This document shows positions 52,669-61,497 of a DNA stretch of 64,000 nucleotides, in pieces (the stretch's first letter is position 1; the number at the start of each line of letters is the position of its first letter). Both the position numbers and the translations under genes were made by a program. Source of the DNA: Pelobacter sp. Lineage in GTDB: Bacteria > Desulfobacterota > Desulfuromonadia > Geobacterales > Pseudopelobacteraceae. The notes beneath the pieces were generated by a model, which had not been told where the DNA came from, ran no database searches, and saw only the letters and a program-made list of their open reading frames with translations. The stretch lies in contig JAVBXN010000026.1 in assembly GCA_030824515.1 (NCBI GenBank), positions 44,567-108,566 on the forward strand. The letters are read 5' to 3'.

Positions 52669-53471
52669 GTCATCACATCGTTGAGGTAAAAAACCTGCGC
52701 CATGTCTATTCCGACGGCACCGCCGCCCTGAAAGACGTCTCCTTCATTATCACCCACGGCGAATCGGTTGGCATCATCGGAGCCAACGGCGCCGGCAAAT
52801 CCACCCTGCTGCAGCATCTAAACGGCAGCCTTGAACCGACCGGCGGATCGATCCACATCGGACATACGCCACTTTCAAAAGGGACGCTGCCCGACATCAG
52901 GCGCACGGTTGGCATGGTATTCCAGGACCCGGACGATCAGCTCTTCATGCCGACGGTCTTTGACGATGTGGCCTTTGGACCGCTGAACCTGGGATATGCG
53001 ACCGCGGATGTGGAGCAGAGGGTAACGGAGGTACTGGAACTGGTCGGGGCCGGCCACCTGCGCGACAAGCCCCCCTACCATCTTTCAGGAGGTGAAAAAA
53101 AACGCGTGGCCATAGCGACTGTGCTCTCCATGTCCCCGGACATCCTGGTCATGGACGAACCGACCAACGGGCTTGACCCTTTTGCCCGGCGACAGCTGAT
53201 GGCGCTGATGAGGGATTTCGAGCACACCCGGATCTTTACCAGCCATGACCTGGACATGGTTATGGAACTCTGCGACCGGGTAATCGTGCTGCATGAGGGA
53301 GAGGTCCGGGCGGACGGGCCGGCAATGGAGATCTTCGGTAATGACAAGCTGCTGGCCGAGTGCCGGCTGGAGAAGCCGCTCTCGATGCAGGGTTGCCCGG
53401 TCTGCGGAGGCGGGCCGGCCAGGGTATCCAGGCCACACCCGCCCCATCATCACCATCATCATCACGACTGA
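52665..53471 (+). CDS. cbiO: Cbi/Nik-type ABC ATPase with His-rich tail
   Basis: 268 residues. Walker A GANGAGKS (39-46), Q-loop FQDPDDQLF, signature LSGGEKKR, Walker B ILVMDEPTNGLDP, and the SHDLD His-loop. After ~235 the tail carries CPVC and ends PHPPHHHHHHHD, an unusual metal-binding extension. It may act as a nickel/cobalt reservoir or sensor. Convergent with the peroxidase gene 40 bp beyond. Confidence 0.92.
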   Translation: MSHHIVEVKNLRHVYSDGTAALKDVSFIITHGESVGIIGANGAGKSTLLQHLNGSLEPTGGSIHIGHTPLSKGTLPDIRRTVGMVFQDPDDQLFMPTVFDDVAFGPLNLGYATADVEQRVTEVLELVGAGHLRDKPPYHLSGGEKKRVAIATVLSMSPDILVMDEPTNGLDPFARRQLMALMRDFEHTRIFTSHDLDMVMELCDRVIVLHEGEVRADGPAMEIFGNDKLLAECRLEKPLSMQGCPVCGGGPARVSRPHPPHHHHHHHD

Positions 53472-53511
53472 TCGAACTGTCAGCCGGCATGAACAACACG
53501 TCCCTGCTTTC

Positions 53512-54684
53512 TCACGGAAACGGCGGCAGCACGATACCTTCCAGCGGCTGGCCATAGCCGTCCGTCAAGGCGCCCATGAAAGCCACGATAGCAGCCACTT
53601 CCTTTTTGGTCAGCTTCAGGTTGCCCATTTCCTTGCGATTGACATTCTGCGAGACCTCCGGCTTGGGCCATCTGCCACGCACACCGGCCGTGTTGTAAAA
53701 CTCCACGATCTCGGTCAGGGTGGCAAAGTAGCCGTTGTGGCCGTACGGCGCGGTCAGGCTGATGTTACGCAGGGTCGGTACCTTGAACTTGCCCTTCTGC
53801 AGTCCCTTGGGATCCATGGCGGCTATGTCGGGACGCCCACCCAGTCCGAGATCGACCGGAGCATTGGCCAGCGCCGGGTTGTCACTGCGCGGAATGCCCA
53901 GGTTGTCGTAGGTAAAATCGGTGAAAAGCGGCGGGATCATGCCGCCGGCCGGCGATTTGCCCACTTCGGATATGTGGCATTTGCTGCAGAGCCCCTTGCC
54001 GTTGAACAGCTTCAGCCCCAGGCTCTCCTGCGGAGTTAGTCTGGCCTTGCCGGCCAGCACATGGTCGTACTTCGAACTGAACTGGTTGACCTCGCGGGAC
54101 TTTTCATAGCCTGCGATTGCGTCCGCGGTCAGGTCGTACAGAGCATTGGCGATGATCGGGTCTTTCAGGTTGGCCTGGGCGAGATCCACTCCGTACACTT
54201 TCCGAAACAGTTCGAGATACTTTTGGGATTGCGGGTTCAAAGGACTCCGGCACGAATCCACAACCGAACTGCCGTCGGGCATGGTCATCTCAACCGGGTT
54301 CAGAAACGGCCCCTTGGCCTGCCCCTTCAAGGTTGCCTCCCGTCCGTCCCAGAACTGGCCACCCAGAAACAGCCCCTCATCGCTGTCCCAGCGGAAATGC
54401 GGGCTGAAGGCGGCATAGGCGGCAGTGGGAGAATTACGGGTGCCGAAAAGTCCGCTTACCGAGCCCTTTGAAACCACTTCCGTTTGCGGCATGGCGGCAT
54501 TGGCCGGGTCCGCGAAGCCGGGGGGCTGATGACATGTGGCGCAGGATTGATTCTTCTCCTTGGACAACTGCGTGTCAAAGTAGAGCAGCTTTCCCAGCTC
54601 CTCCTTTGGCGTCAAGGGGGCCGAAACAGCAGCACTCACCATTACAAGCAATACAAAAACAGTCAACATCCAGATCCTGAACAT
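53512..54684 (-). CDS. Dihaem cytochrome c peroxidase (MauG/CcpA family)
   Basis: 390 residues from ATG 54684 after GGAGG. Signal peptide over ~1-22. Two haem sites: CATCH near 50 and CSKCH near 230, with the C-terminal APYGHNGYFATL and PPF of bacterial dihaem peroxidases. Reduces periplasmic peroxide with cytochrome electrons. It sits between the two importers on the other strand. Confidence 0.92.
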   Translation of the reverse strand: MFRIWMLTVFVLLVMVSAAVSAPLTPKEELGKLLYFDTQLSKEKNQSCATCHQPPGFADPANAAMPQTEVVSKGSVSGLFGTRNSPTAAYAAFSPHFRWDSDEGLFLGGQFWDGREATLKGQAKGPFLNPVEMTMPDGSSVVDSCRSPLNPQSQKYLELFRKVYGVDLAQANLKDPIIANALYDLTADAIAGYEKSREVNQFSSKYDHVLAGKARLTPQESLGLKLFNGKGLCSKCHISEVGKSPAGGMIPPLFTDFTYDNLGIPRSDNPALANAPVDLGLGGRPDIAAMDPKGLQKGKFKVPTLRNISLTAPYGHNGYFATLTEIVEFYNTAGVRGRWPKPEVSQNVNRKEMGNLKLTKKEVAAIVAFMGALTDGYGQPLEGIVLPPFP

Positions 54685-54805
54685 ATCATTTGCCTCCGCT
54701 AGATTATTTACCATTAATATAGAGGTTAGTATTTACCTTATTGATATTTTTTTGCAAGTCCAAATTTGCACTACAAGCCTTCTTCCGAAGCGCGCCTGCA
54801 GGAGC

Positions 54806-54834
54806 TTGACAAACAGCACGCCACTCTGTAAAAG
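54806..54834 (+). promoter_or_regulatory. Sigma-70 promoter of the cobalamin riboswitch operon
   Basis: Perfect TTGACA (54806-54811), 17-bp spacer, TAAAAG (54829-54834). It lies 20 bp before the riboswitch. Confidence 0.65.
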
Positions 54835-54853
54835 TAGCGTAATGAATTCTTAA

Positions 54854-55006
54854 CGGATGGAAGCGTGGAAGAGGGGTGCAAAGCCCCCGCTGCCCCGCAG
54901 CCGTAAAGGGAACGAAAGCCCGATCGCCGCAAGGTGATAGCGCCACTGGGAATACCTGGGAAGGCGGGCAAGTAGGTCGCCCTGAGTCGGAATACCGCTC
55001 CATTCG
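54854..55006 (+). promoter_or_regulatory. Cobalamin (AdoCbl) riboswitch
   Basis: Consensus elements in order: GGGTGCAAAGCCCC (54874-54887), GCTGCCCCGCAGCCGTAA (54889-54906), GCCACTGGG (54942-54950), GGGAAGGCG (54958-54966) and GAGTCGGAATACC (54984-54996). P1 pairs CGGATGGAAGCG (54854-54865) with CGCTCCATTCG (54996-55006). Controls the cbiMNQO operon: B12 excess shuts off cobalt uptake. Confidence 0.93.
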
Positions 55007-55069
55007 CTCGCTTCGGGGGAAGCATCTCTTTGTTTGCACATCTCATCCAATCTCCAGCCGCAGACGCAT

Positions 55070-55122
55070 CTCCCGACCAACGGTTTATTTTTTGATAAAC
55101 CCTTAAACGCCGTTTACGGGAG
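55070..55122 (+). promoter_or_regulatory. Possible Shine-Dalgarno-sequestering expression platform
   Basis: CTCCCG (55070-55075) complements CGGGAG (55117-55122) in the cbiM ribosome site; a nested hairpin GGTTTAT/ATAAACC (55082-55101) brings them together. Suggests translational control; untested. Confidence 0.45.
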
Positions 55123-55130
55123 GCATCATC

Positions 55131-55808
55131 ATGCACATCATGGAAGGCTTTCTGCCGATACAGCATGCCATCGGCTGGAGCGTCGCCTCATCGCCGTTCG
55201 TTGCCTACGGGCTGCATTCAATCAATAAAAGGTTCAGGGAACAGCCGGAGCAGCGCATGCTGCTGGGAGTCGCCGCCGCCTTCACCTTTGTGCTTTCGGC
55301 CCTGAAGATGCCTTCAGTCACCGGCAGCTGTTCGCATCCGACCGGGACCGGCCTGGGGGCGATACTGTTCGGACCGGCGGCCATGGCCCCCATCGGCGCG
55401 GTGGTACTGATGTTCCAGGCGATCCTGCTGGCGCACGGCGGCCTGACGACACTGGGGGCCAACATCTTCTCCATGGCGATCGTGGGGCCGTTTGCCGCCG
55501 CCGCCATCTACCGCATGGCCAGGACAGCCAGACTCCCCTTCGGGTTTTCGATCTTCCTGGCCGCATCCCTGGCAGACCTGTTGACCTACATCACCACCTC
55601 GGCCCAACTGGCGCTGGCGTTTCCCGATCCAAGTGGCGGCTTTATCGCTTCCTTCGCCAAATTTGCCGGAGTATTCGCCTTCACCCAGATACCGCTGGCG
55701 ATCAGCGAAGGGCTGTTGACGGTGGTGGTGATGAATTCCCTGGTGCGCTTCAACGCCAGGGAACTTCAACAGATGAAGGTTACGACCGTACAGGAGCTGA
55801 AGGCATGA
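55131..55808 (+). CDS. cbiM: Cobalt transport protein CbiM
   Basis: 225 residues, MHIMEGFLP metal-binding N-terminus, six-seven TM segments, and the [15 protein letters not shown] motif. Substrate-specific subunit of the ECF-type cobalt importer. Start after GGGAGG. 4-bp overlap with cbiN. Under the riboswitch. Confidence 0.96.
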   Translation: MHIMEGFLPIQHAIGWSVASSPFVAYGLHSINKRFREQPEQRMLLGVAAAFTFVLSALKMPSVTGSCSHPTGTGLGAILFGPAAMAPIGAVVLMFQAILLAHGGLTTLGANIFSMAIVGPFAAAAIYRMARTARLPFGFSIFLAASLADLLTYITTSAQLALAFPDPSGGFIASFAKFAGVFAFTQIPLAISEGLLTVVVMNSLVRFNARELQQMKVTTVQELKA

Positions 55809-56140
55809 AAAAATATCAGAATCTGCTGCTTCTGCTGGCAGTGGTTGCCCTGGTGGCGCTGCCGCTCTGGATCGTCAGGAAACCGGCTCCCGGACCGGAT
55901 GGTAGCCAGGCCGTGATTTTTGCCGGCGCCGACGACAAGGCCAAAGACCTGGTGGGAAGCATTGCCCCCGGCTACAAGCCTTGGGCGAAACCGCTGATGG
56001 AACCGCCCAGCGGAGAAATCGGCTCCCTGCTCTTTGCCCTGCAGGCCGCCCTGGGGGCGGGCTTCATCGGCTATTACCTGGGGGTCTCCACCACCCGCGC
56101 CAAGATGCGCCGCGAACTCGACAAGGAAGCCCGGTGCTGA
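55805..56140 (+). CDS. cbiN: Cobalt transport protein CbiN
   Basis: 111 residues, two TM segments (~6-23 and 79-95) with the periplasmic loop [11 protein letters not shown] and the signature [21 protein letters not shown]. Auxiliary subunit essential for CbiM metal loading. Overlaps both neighbours. Confidence 0.96.
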   Translation: MKKYQNLLLLLAVVALVALPLWIVRKPAPGPDGSQAVIFAGADDKAKDLVGSIAPGYKPWAKPLMEPPSGEIGSLLFALQAALGAGFIGYYLGVSTTRAKMRRELDKEARC

Positions 56141-56880
56141 CCGAGCAGTCAGCCTATTCAAATCGCTGGCGGAGGGTATCCCCGATCGCCAAGGGTTTCT
56201 TCTCCCTGTGCGGCACCATCGCCGCATTTGCAGCGGGATCGCCCCGAACAGCGCTGTTGATCGCGCTGATACTGGCCGCGGCAACGATCTGCGGCGCCGG
56301 CATTCCACCACTGCGCTACCTGCGGGTGGCGGCGCCGGCACTGCTGTTTCTGGCGGCCAGCTGCCTGTCGCTGGTCTTTTCGCTCGATTTTGCCGGAACC
56401 GCCGGAGCGCCGGCAATACACCCGGCGACAGCCGAGTTTCCCCGCATTGCCCAGGTCTGCAGCCGCTCACTGGCCTGCCTGACGGCACTGCTCTTCCTGT
56501 CTCTGACCACTCCACTGCCGGACATCATCACCCTGCTGAGACGCTGCAAACTGCCGGACACCCTGCTCGACCTGATGGTCCTCTGCTACCGTACCCTCTT
56601 TGTGCTCTCCGAAGCGGTGCATGAAACCATCACCGCCCAGTCCGCGCGGCTGGGTTATGCCAGCTTCAGGCTTTCCCTGCGCTCGCTGGGAAGCCTGCTG
56701 GCCAACCTTACCGTACAGGTCTGGCAGCGTTCGCAGTCGCTGCACCTGGCTGCCCTGGCCCGCAATAACGACGGCGCGCTCCGCTTCCTGGAGAGCAGCC
56801 ATGCCAACGCGTCCAAGAGCATCTCCATCGCCGCCGGCGCGGGAGCCCTGATGATTGCGCTGGCCGTGACACTGCCATGA
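56134..56880 (+). CDS. cbiQ: CbiQ transmembrane coupling subunit
   Basis: 248 residues from a GTG at 56134 (AAGGAAG upstream), overlapping cbiN by 7 bp. Five TM segments and the coupling motif QSARLGYASF and LAALARNND. Longer in-frame starts would run antisense-like through cbiN and are rejected. Confidence 0.92.
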   Translation: MLTEQSAYSNRWRRVSPIAKGFFSLCGTIAAFAAGSPRTALLIALILAAATICGAGIPPLRYLRVAAPALLFLAASCLSLVFSLDFAGTAGAPAIHPATAEFPRIAQVCSRSLACLTALLFLSLTTPLPDIITLLRRCKLPDTLLDLMVLCYRTLFVLSEAVHETITAQSARLGYASFRLSLRSLGSLLANLTVQVWQRSQSLHLAALARNNDGALRFLESSHANASKSISIAAGAGALMIALAVTLP

Positions 56881-57734
56881 GCGATGCCATCCTGAAACTG
56901 GAGGACGTCTGCTATCTTTATGCCGACGGAACCCGCGCCCTTGACGGCTGTTCCCTGGCGATCCGGCGCGGCGCACGCACCGCCGTGCTGGGAGCCAACG
57001 GAGCCGGCAAGACCACCATGTTCCTGCATCTGAACGGCATCCTGCGCCCCACGGCCGGACGGGTGCTTTGCGAGGGGACACCGCTGGATTACAGCCGCAA
57101 CGGCATGCGCCGGCTGCGTTCAAGGGTCGGCATGGTGTTCCAGAATCCGGACAGCCAGCTCTTTTCGGCCAGCGTGCGGGAGGATGTTTCCTTTGGCCCG
57201 ATGAACATGGGACTGCCAGAAGCGGCCGTGCGACAGAGGGTGGAGGAGGCGCTTTGCGCGGTCGGAATGACTGATTCCGCCGAAAAACCGGTACACAACC
57301 TGAGTTACGGCCAGAAAAAGCGGGTCTGCATCGCCGGAGTCCTGGCAATGCAGCCGGAGATCGTCGTTCTGGACGAACCGATGGCCGGCCTGGATGCTGC
57401 CATGCAGGAGGAGCTGACCACGATCCTGGAAAAGCTGCACTCAGGCGGCATGACGATCGTGGTTGCAACCCACGACCTGGATTTTGCCTACGGCTGGGCC
57501 GATGAGTCAGTAGTGATGGAAGCCGGCCGGTTGCTGGCCCACGGCCCCCCGGCAGAGATTCTCCGGCGCGGGGAGGTCCAGTCCACGCTGGGGGCCGCAC
57601 CGCTGGTGGAGGAGATAACCCGCTCACTCTCCTTGATCGGCATCGATCTTCGTGGTAAGGGATATCTGCCACGCAGCAGGAAAGAACTGCTCAAAGCAAT
57701 CAGCGAATATGCAGGACAGGAGGGAAGAGCATGA
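56877..57734 (+). CDS. cbiO: CbiO ATPase of the cobalt importer
   Basis: 285 residues. Walker A GANGAGKTT, Q-loop FQNPDSQLF, signature LSYGQKKR, Walker B IVVLDEPMAGLD, switch His in ATHDLD. No His-rich tail, unlike the paralogue at 52665. Overlaps cbiQ2 and hldD by 4 bp each. Confidence 0.95.
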   Translation: MSDAILKLEDVCYLYADGTRALDGCSLAIRRGARTAVLGANGAGKTTMFLHLNGILRPTAGRVLCEGTPLDYSRNGMRRLRSRVGMVFQNPDSQLFSASVREDVSFGPMNMGLPEAAVRQRVEEALCAVGMTDSAEKPVHNLSYGQKKRVCIAGVLAMQPEIVVLDEPMAGLDAAMQEELTTILEKLHSGGMTIVVATHDLDFAYGWADESVVMEAGRLLAHGPPAEILRRGEVQSTLGAAPLVEEITRSLSLIGIDLRGKGYLPRSRKELLKAISEYAGQEGRA

Positions 57735-58720
57735 TCATCGTAACCGGAGGCGCTGGACTGATAGGCAGCGCCGTGATTCAACACCTGAACCGGATCGGCA
57801 GGGAAGACATCCTGGTGGTGGACCATCTCGGCCTGACCGACAAATGGCGCAATCTCTCGGCATTGCGCTTCATGGACTACATGGAGAAGGATGCCTTCGA
57901 ACAGCTGCTGGACAACGGCTCCGCGGCCAGCCGCCTGCCGGGCCGCAAGCTGGAGGCGGTCATCCACCTGGGAGCCTGTTCGGCCACGACCGAACCGGAC
58001 GCCACCTACCTGATCAGGAACAACTTCGAATATTCCCGCAAGCTGGCCCTGACCGCGCTGGCCGCCGATGCCCGCTTCATCTACGCCTCCAGCGCCGCCA
58101 CCTATGGCGACGGCGAAAACGGCTTTGCCGATGACGAGCAGCAGCTGGCGACCCTGAGACCGATGAACATGTACGGCTACTCCAAGCAGCTTTTCGACCT
58201 GTGGGCGCTGCGCCAGGGTTTTCTGGACAGGCTGGTGGGGATCAAATACTTCAACGTCTACGGTCCCAACGAACAGCACAAGGGGGAGATGCGCTCACTG
58301 GTGTTGAAGGCCTACGAGCAGATCGGCGCCACCGGCACCCTGCGGTTGTTCAAGTCCCATCGCCCGGAGTACGGCGACGGCGAACAGCTGCGCGACTTCG
58401 TCTATGTCAAGGACGCGGCCGCGATGACGCTGCACTTCCTGCTGAACAGTCGTGCCGGCGGCATTTTCAACATCGGCGGCGGAACCACGGTCAGCTGGAA
58501 CCGGCTGGCAGGGGCCGTCTTCAGCGCCATGGAGCGCCCGGTCAGCATCGAATACATCGACATGCCGGAATCGATCCGCAACACCTACCAGTACCGCACC
58601 TGCGCCGACATCTCCAAAATCAGGGCAACAGGCTATTCGGCCGCGATCGGCTCGGTGGAGGAATCGGTGCATGACTACATCAGGAACTACCTGGTGCCGG
58701 GCAAGAGGCTGGGGGATTGA
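57731..58720 (+). CDS. hldD: ADP-L-glycero-D-manno-heptose-6-epimerase
   Basis: Makes the LPS inner-core heptose donor. 329 residues, extended SDR: TGGAGLIGS, then YGYSKQLFD giving the catalytic Y-x3-K, and NVYGPNEQHKGEMRS typical of RfaD/HldD. Unusual context: 4-bp overlap with cbiO, so it is co-transcribed and under the B12 riboswitch unless it has its own promoter inside cbiO. Confidence 0.93.
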   Translation: MIIVTGGAGLIGSAVIQHLNRIGREDILVVDHLGLTDKWRNLSALRFMDYMEKDAFEQLLDNGSAASRLPGRKLEAVIHLGACSATTEPDATYLIRNNFEYSRKLALTALAADARFIYASSAATYGDGENGFADDEQQLATLRPMNMYGYSKQLFDLWALRQGFLDRLVGIKYFNVYGPNEQHKGEMRSLVLKAYEQIGATGTLRLFKSHRPEYGDGEQLRDFVYVKDAAAMTLHFLLNSRAGGIFNIGGGTTVSWNRLAGAVFSAMERPVSIEYIDMPESIRNTYQYRTCADISKIRATGYSAAIGSVEESVHDYIRNYLVPGKRLGD

Positions 58721-59071
58721 GAAGTCATGAATTCACCGGCAGAGCAGAGCAAGGGTAACCAATTGTTGCAATGCGACTACCCCATATAAAGGGCGAAGTG
58801 ATGGGACAATACGTGGAAAACATTGTAACCGGCGCCTGTTCTGGTGAAGTCACCAACAAATCCGGACAAAAGAAGCATTCCACTCTTAACACGATTCACC
58901 AGCGCCGTTTCCCGGTTTTTAACCATGGGAGCGGCGTTTTTGCATTTGAATTTTGTCAACAAGGCAATATGAGGAATCAGGATAGGGGCGTTTCGCATCC
59001 TGTTGTCAGAAGATTACAGGGGTGGGGGTGAATAAGATGTTGAACCACAATGATAGTGCCGGAGTTATAAA
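58721..59071. other. 351-bp intergenic region at the start of an AT-rich stretch
   Basis: No ORF with protein-like composition. A small hairpin TGGTGA-AG-TCACCA occurs near 58840-58855. From here to 63.7 kb base composition and codon use are visibly more AT-rich than upstream. Confidence 0.5.
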
Positions 59072-59917
59072 GTGCAGTATGCGATCATAGATAATATTCG
59101 CAGTGAAGCATTTCCTGGTGGTCGAGGCAGTTGCTCAATTTGTGGATCTGCTATGGTAGCCAAATGTGGGCCGCGTAAAATGCATCACTGGGCACACTTT
59201 GGCCGCCGAAATTGCGACCCTTGGTGGGAGAGCGAAACTGCGTGGCATCGCAATTGGAAAAACCTTTTCCCCGAAAATTGCAGAGAGGTTGTGCATACTT
59301 CCCCTGATGGAGAGTTGCATAGAGCTGACATTAAGTCCCCTACTGGAATAATTATTGAGGTGCAACACTCCAACATAACTGACGCTGAGCGAATCTCACG
59401 AGAAATTTTTTACCGTAACCTCGTATGGGTTGTTGATGGAAGTGTCTTTCGACAGAACTTTAATATTTACCACCTGCTACCTGACCCTGATTCTGTATTA
59501 GCAGAGGATCTCGTATGGACCAAAGCCACACGCAATCAGCATGGGGCAGCTCATGGTCTTTTTTTTCGTTTGTCTGAAGGCCTGATAGAGAATCCGGAAG
59601 CAACCAAAGCGAATCTTAATAGTGGCTGGATTCATGGCATTCACGAGATTGAAAGCCATGTAAACCAACTTTATATAGGCCATCATCAATATGATTGGAT
59701 CCGACCACGACGCACTTGGCTGGAGGCTGAATGTCCAGTCTATATTGATTTTGGTGGCAACTTCTTAGCTAGATTAGAAATATATGATGATTCTGGGCTG
59801 CCGTGTGTAAGACTTGTATCTAAGCGAATATTTGTCCACGACGCTATGAACAAAAGCGATGCCAACAATATTGCGAGGGAGACACCTTTGACAAGAACGA
59901 TACTTGCTCTTGAATGA
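59072..59917 (+). CDS. CoiA-like competence/nuclease protein
   Basis: 281 residues from a GTG at 59072 (GGAG 7 nt upstream). N-terminal zinc-like C-x2-C (CSICG), then KMHHWAHFGRRNCDPWWESETAWHR, typical of CoiA, and the nuclease-type H-R-A-D-I ... EVQHS (PD-D/ExK-like, residues ~85-105). CoiA helps transformation in Gram-positives; in Gram-negatives such genes often sit in mobile or defence regions. C-terminal third unrecognised. AT-richer than the core genes. Confidence 0.72.
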   Translation: MQYAIIDNIRSEAFPGGRGSCSICGSAMVAKCGPRKMHHWAHFGRRNCDPWWESETAWHRNWKNLFPENCREVVHTSPDGELHRADIKSPTGIIIEVQHSNITDAERISREIFYRNLVWVVDGSVFRQNFNIYHLLPDPDSVLAEDLVWTKATRNQHGAAHGLFFRLSEGLIENPEATKANLNSGWIHGIHEIESHVNQLYIGHHQYDWIRPRRTWLEAECPVYIDFGGNFLARLEIYDDSGLPCVRLVSKRIFVHDAMNKSDANNIARETPLTRTILALE

Positions 59918-60021
59918 GAAAGGCCAACTATCGACACGACTGGCATTCAAAAGTAGGCCGATCAGCCGAAGCCATCTGAAAATCTTCGTCGGATTTCATC
60001 AATTGCTCAAAGGAGGCTATG

Positions 60022-60459
60022 ATGCCATCAAGCCAAGAAATAATAGAACAGGTGCAAAAATGGATTAATAACAATCAATTTCTCGAACACACAGCATATG
60101 AAATTTCTGATCTTGCTGAAATGTTTGATACAGATGAGAATATTCAGGGTGTTATAACCGCAAGAGCCAAAGCTCCTGAACCGTATAGTGGTTTTGCAGC
60201 AGGTTGGGTAGTGTTTCTGACGAATAAGAGATTGATGTTCTTATCGAAAGGAGACGAAGGGTCCCTATATGTAGATAGTGTTGTTTCGAAATGGGAAATA
60301 CCACTTGACCGCATACTGTCAGCAAAAAAACGAAGCTGGTTTCTGTCAAACAACATCATTCTTTATCCTTCTGAATGTGTGATTAAGAGGATTCCAAATT
60401 CAACTATTGATCCATTCTTTGAAGCACTTACCGACGCAATAAAGCATTGCAAAAAATAA
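60022..60459 (+). CDS. PH-like domain protein, unknown function
   Basis: 145 residues from the second ATG (60022), 5 nt after AGGAGG. Core GFAAGWVVFLTNKRLMFLSKG and WEIPLDRILSAKKRS follow the bacterial PH/YdjM-like pattern: 'T(N/D)KRL-F' then a basic strand. Soluble. Neighbours are orphan genes; role unknown. Confidence 0.7.
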   Translation: MPSSQEIIEQVQKWINNNQFLEHTAYEISDLAEMFDTDENIQGVITARAKAPEPYSGFAAGWVVFLTNKRLMFLSKGDEGSLYVDSVVSKWEIPLDRILSAKKRSWFLSNNIILYPSECVIKRIPNSTIDPFFEALTDAIKHCKK

Positions 60460-60473
60460 GAGAAAAGGAATAA

Positions 60474-60551
60474 CAGGGGGGCAGGTCTCAATTCTTGACA
60501 TTAGCTGGGAAACAAGGGCAGTGCGTCAGAAGTTGAGCCCTGCCCCCCCTG
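60474..60551. repeat. Long inverted repeat, REP/MITE-like
   Basis: CAGGGGGGCAGGTCTCAA (60474-60491) and TTGAGCCCTGCCCCCCCTG (60533-60551) match with one mismatch and one indel around a 41-nt loop. Sits between two orphan genes. Confidence 0.7.
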
Positions 60552-60610
60552 CGGTCGTCCCAAGAGTGTGGGTCTGACACCCAGAGATATGTATTAGACA
60601 GAGGAAATTA

Positions 60611-61066
60611 ATGACTCAAAGGACAAGCACTTTTATTGGAGTTTCCCTCCTTACGATTCTTTCGGTCGCAGGCGTATTTATTGGACACGTATACTTCAAT
60701 ATTCCGATGGAAGTGATTCCTCCTTTCTTTGGGCTGTTGGGGATAGTCTTGGTTGGCATCAAAAAGGTATTTTTCAAGGGAGAATTAAATCCGCCCCCTC
60801 AACCGACAAAAAAAGACAAGTTACGTGCATCATTGGCTTTATGTGCCGGATTGTCAGCATTTGCGTTTATTGTTGGACTGATGATATATGCTGAAGTTTT
60901 CAATTATTTCGAAAAGACCGGCAAACCAATTCCAATTTATAAAATTAATACATTTTTCATAGGGCTGTTTGTAGCAATCACCGTAGTCTATGCAAAGAAG
61001 CGTGCAAGCATAATTAGAAGACAGTCTAACAACGCCACTACACCCGACAAACGGGTGAGTGGCTAG
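60611..61066 (+). CDS. Membrane protein of unknown function, four TM segments
   Basis: 151 residues; AGAGGAAA before the ATG. Hydrophobic stretches at ~8-25, 32-49, 72-92 and 112-128, with basic loops (KKVFFKGE, KKDKLRASL). No recognised family. Confidence 0.7.
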   Translation: MTQRTSTFIGVSLLTILSVAGVFIGHVYFNIPMEVIPPFFGLLGIVLVGIKKVFFKGELNPPPQPTKKDKLRASLALCAGLSAFAFIVGLMIYAEVFNYFEKTGKPIPIYKINTFFIGLFVAITVVYAKKRASIIRRQSNNATTPDKRVSG

Positions 61067-61084
61067 GCCGCAAAAGGAAAATGA

Positions 61085-61429
61085 ATGACCATAGTTAATT
61101 TACTGCAGTCTGTGCCATCTCAAGCATGGATTGCCCTCGCGACCGCTATTTTGTCATCGGGGATGACCCTTTTGGGTGTGTGGCTGTCGAACCGCGCCAC
61201 GAATCAACGACTAAAACTACAATTGGAGCATGACCAAAAAATAAAGCAAGAGGATCTCGTACGGAATCGACTGGAGGAGCTTTACGTCGAGTCGAAGAGA
61301 TACCTAAATCACTTGTGCTCCCACTACTTCCCCTACCGTCAAGTAATGCAGGGTGAACTAACTTTCAATCAAGCACTGGACTTGACAATTAGTAGAGGGA
61401 AGACTAAGGGGACGTTGTTGATTAGTTGA
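61085..61429 (+). pseudogene. Membrane-anchored protein truncated by a REP-like palindrome
   Basis: 114 codons. TM at ~14-33 (WIALATAILSSGMTLLGVWLSN), then a charged helix (KLQLEHDQKIKQEDLVRNRL) that breaks off. The last 10 or so residues (KTKGTLLIS) are encoded by the palindrome arm at 61405, so the natural 3' end is lost. Likely a broken gene, or an accidental fusion. Confidence 0.65.
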
Positions 61430-61497
61430 TTAACTCGATATCTAGTTGACTAATCAACAACGTCCCCTTATTCCCTAATCAACAACGTCCCCTTAGT
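61405..61497. repeat. REP-like palindrome with a third half-unit
   Basis: TAAGGGGACGTTGTTGATTAGT (61405-61426) and its perfect complement (61449-61470) form a 22-bp stem; a third copy of the half-unit follows at about 61476-61497. GGGGACGTTGTTG is a recurring hallmark of REP elements mobilised by RAYT (Y1) transposases; no such transposase is in the window. Confidence 0.8.
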
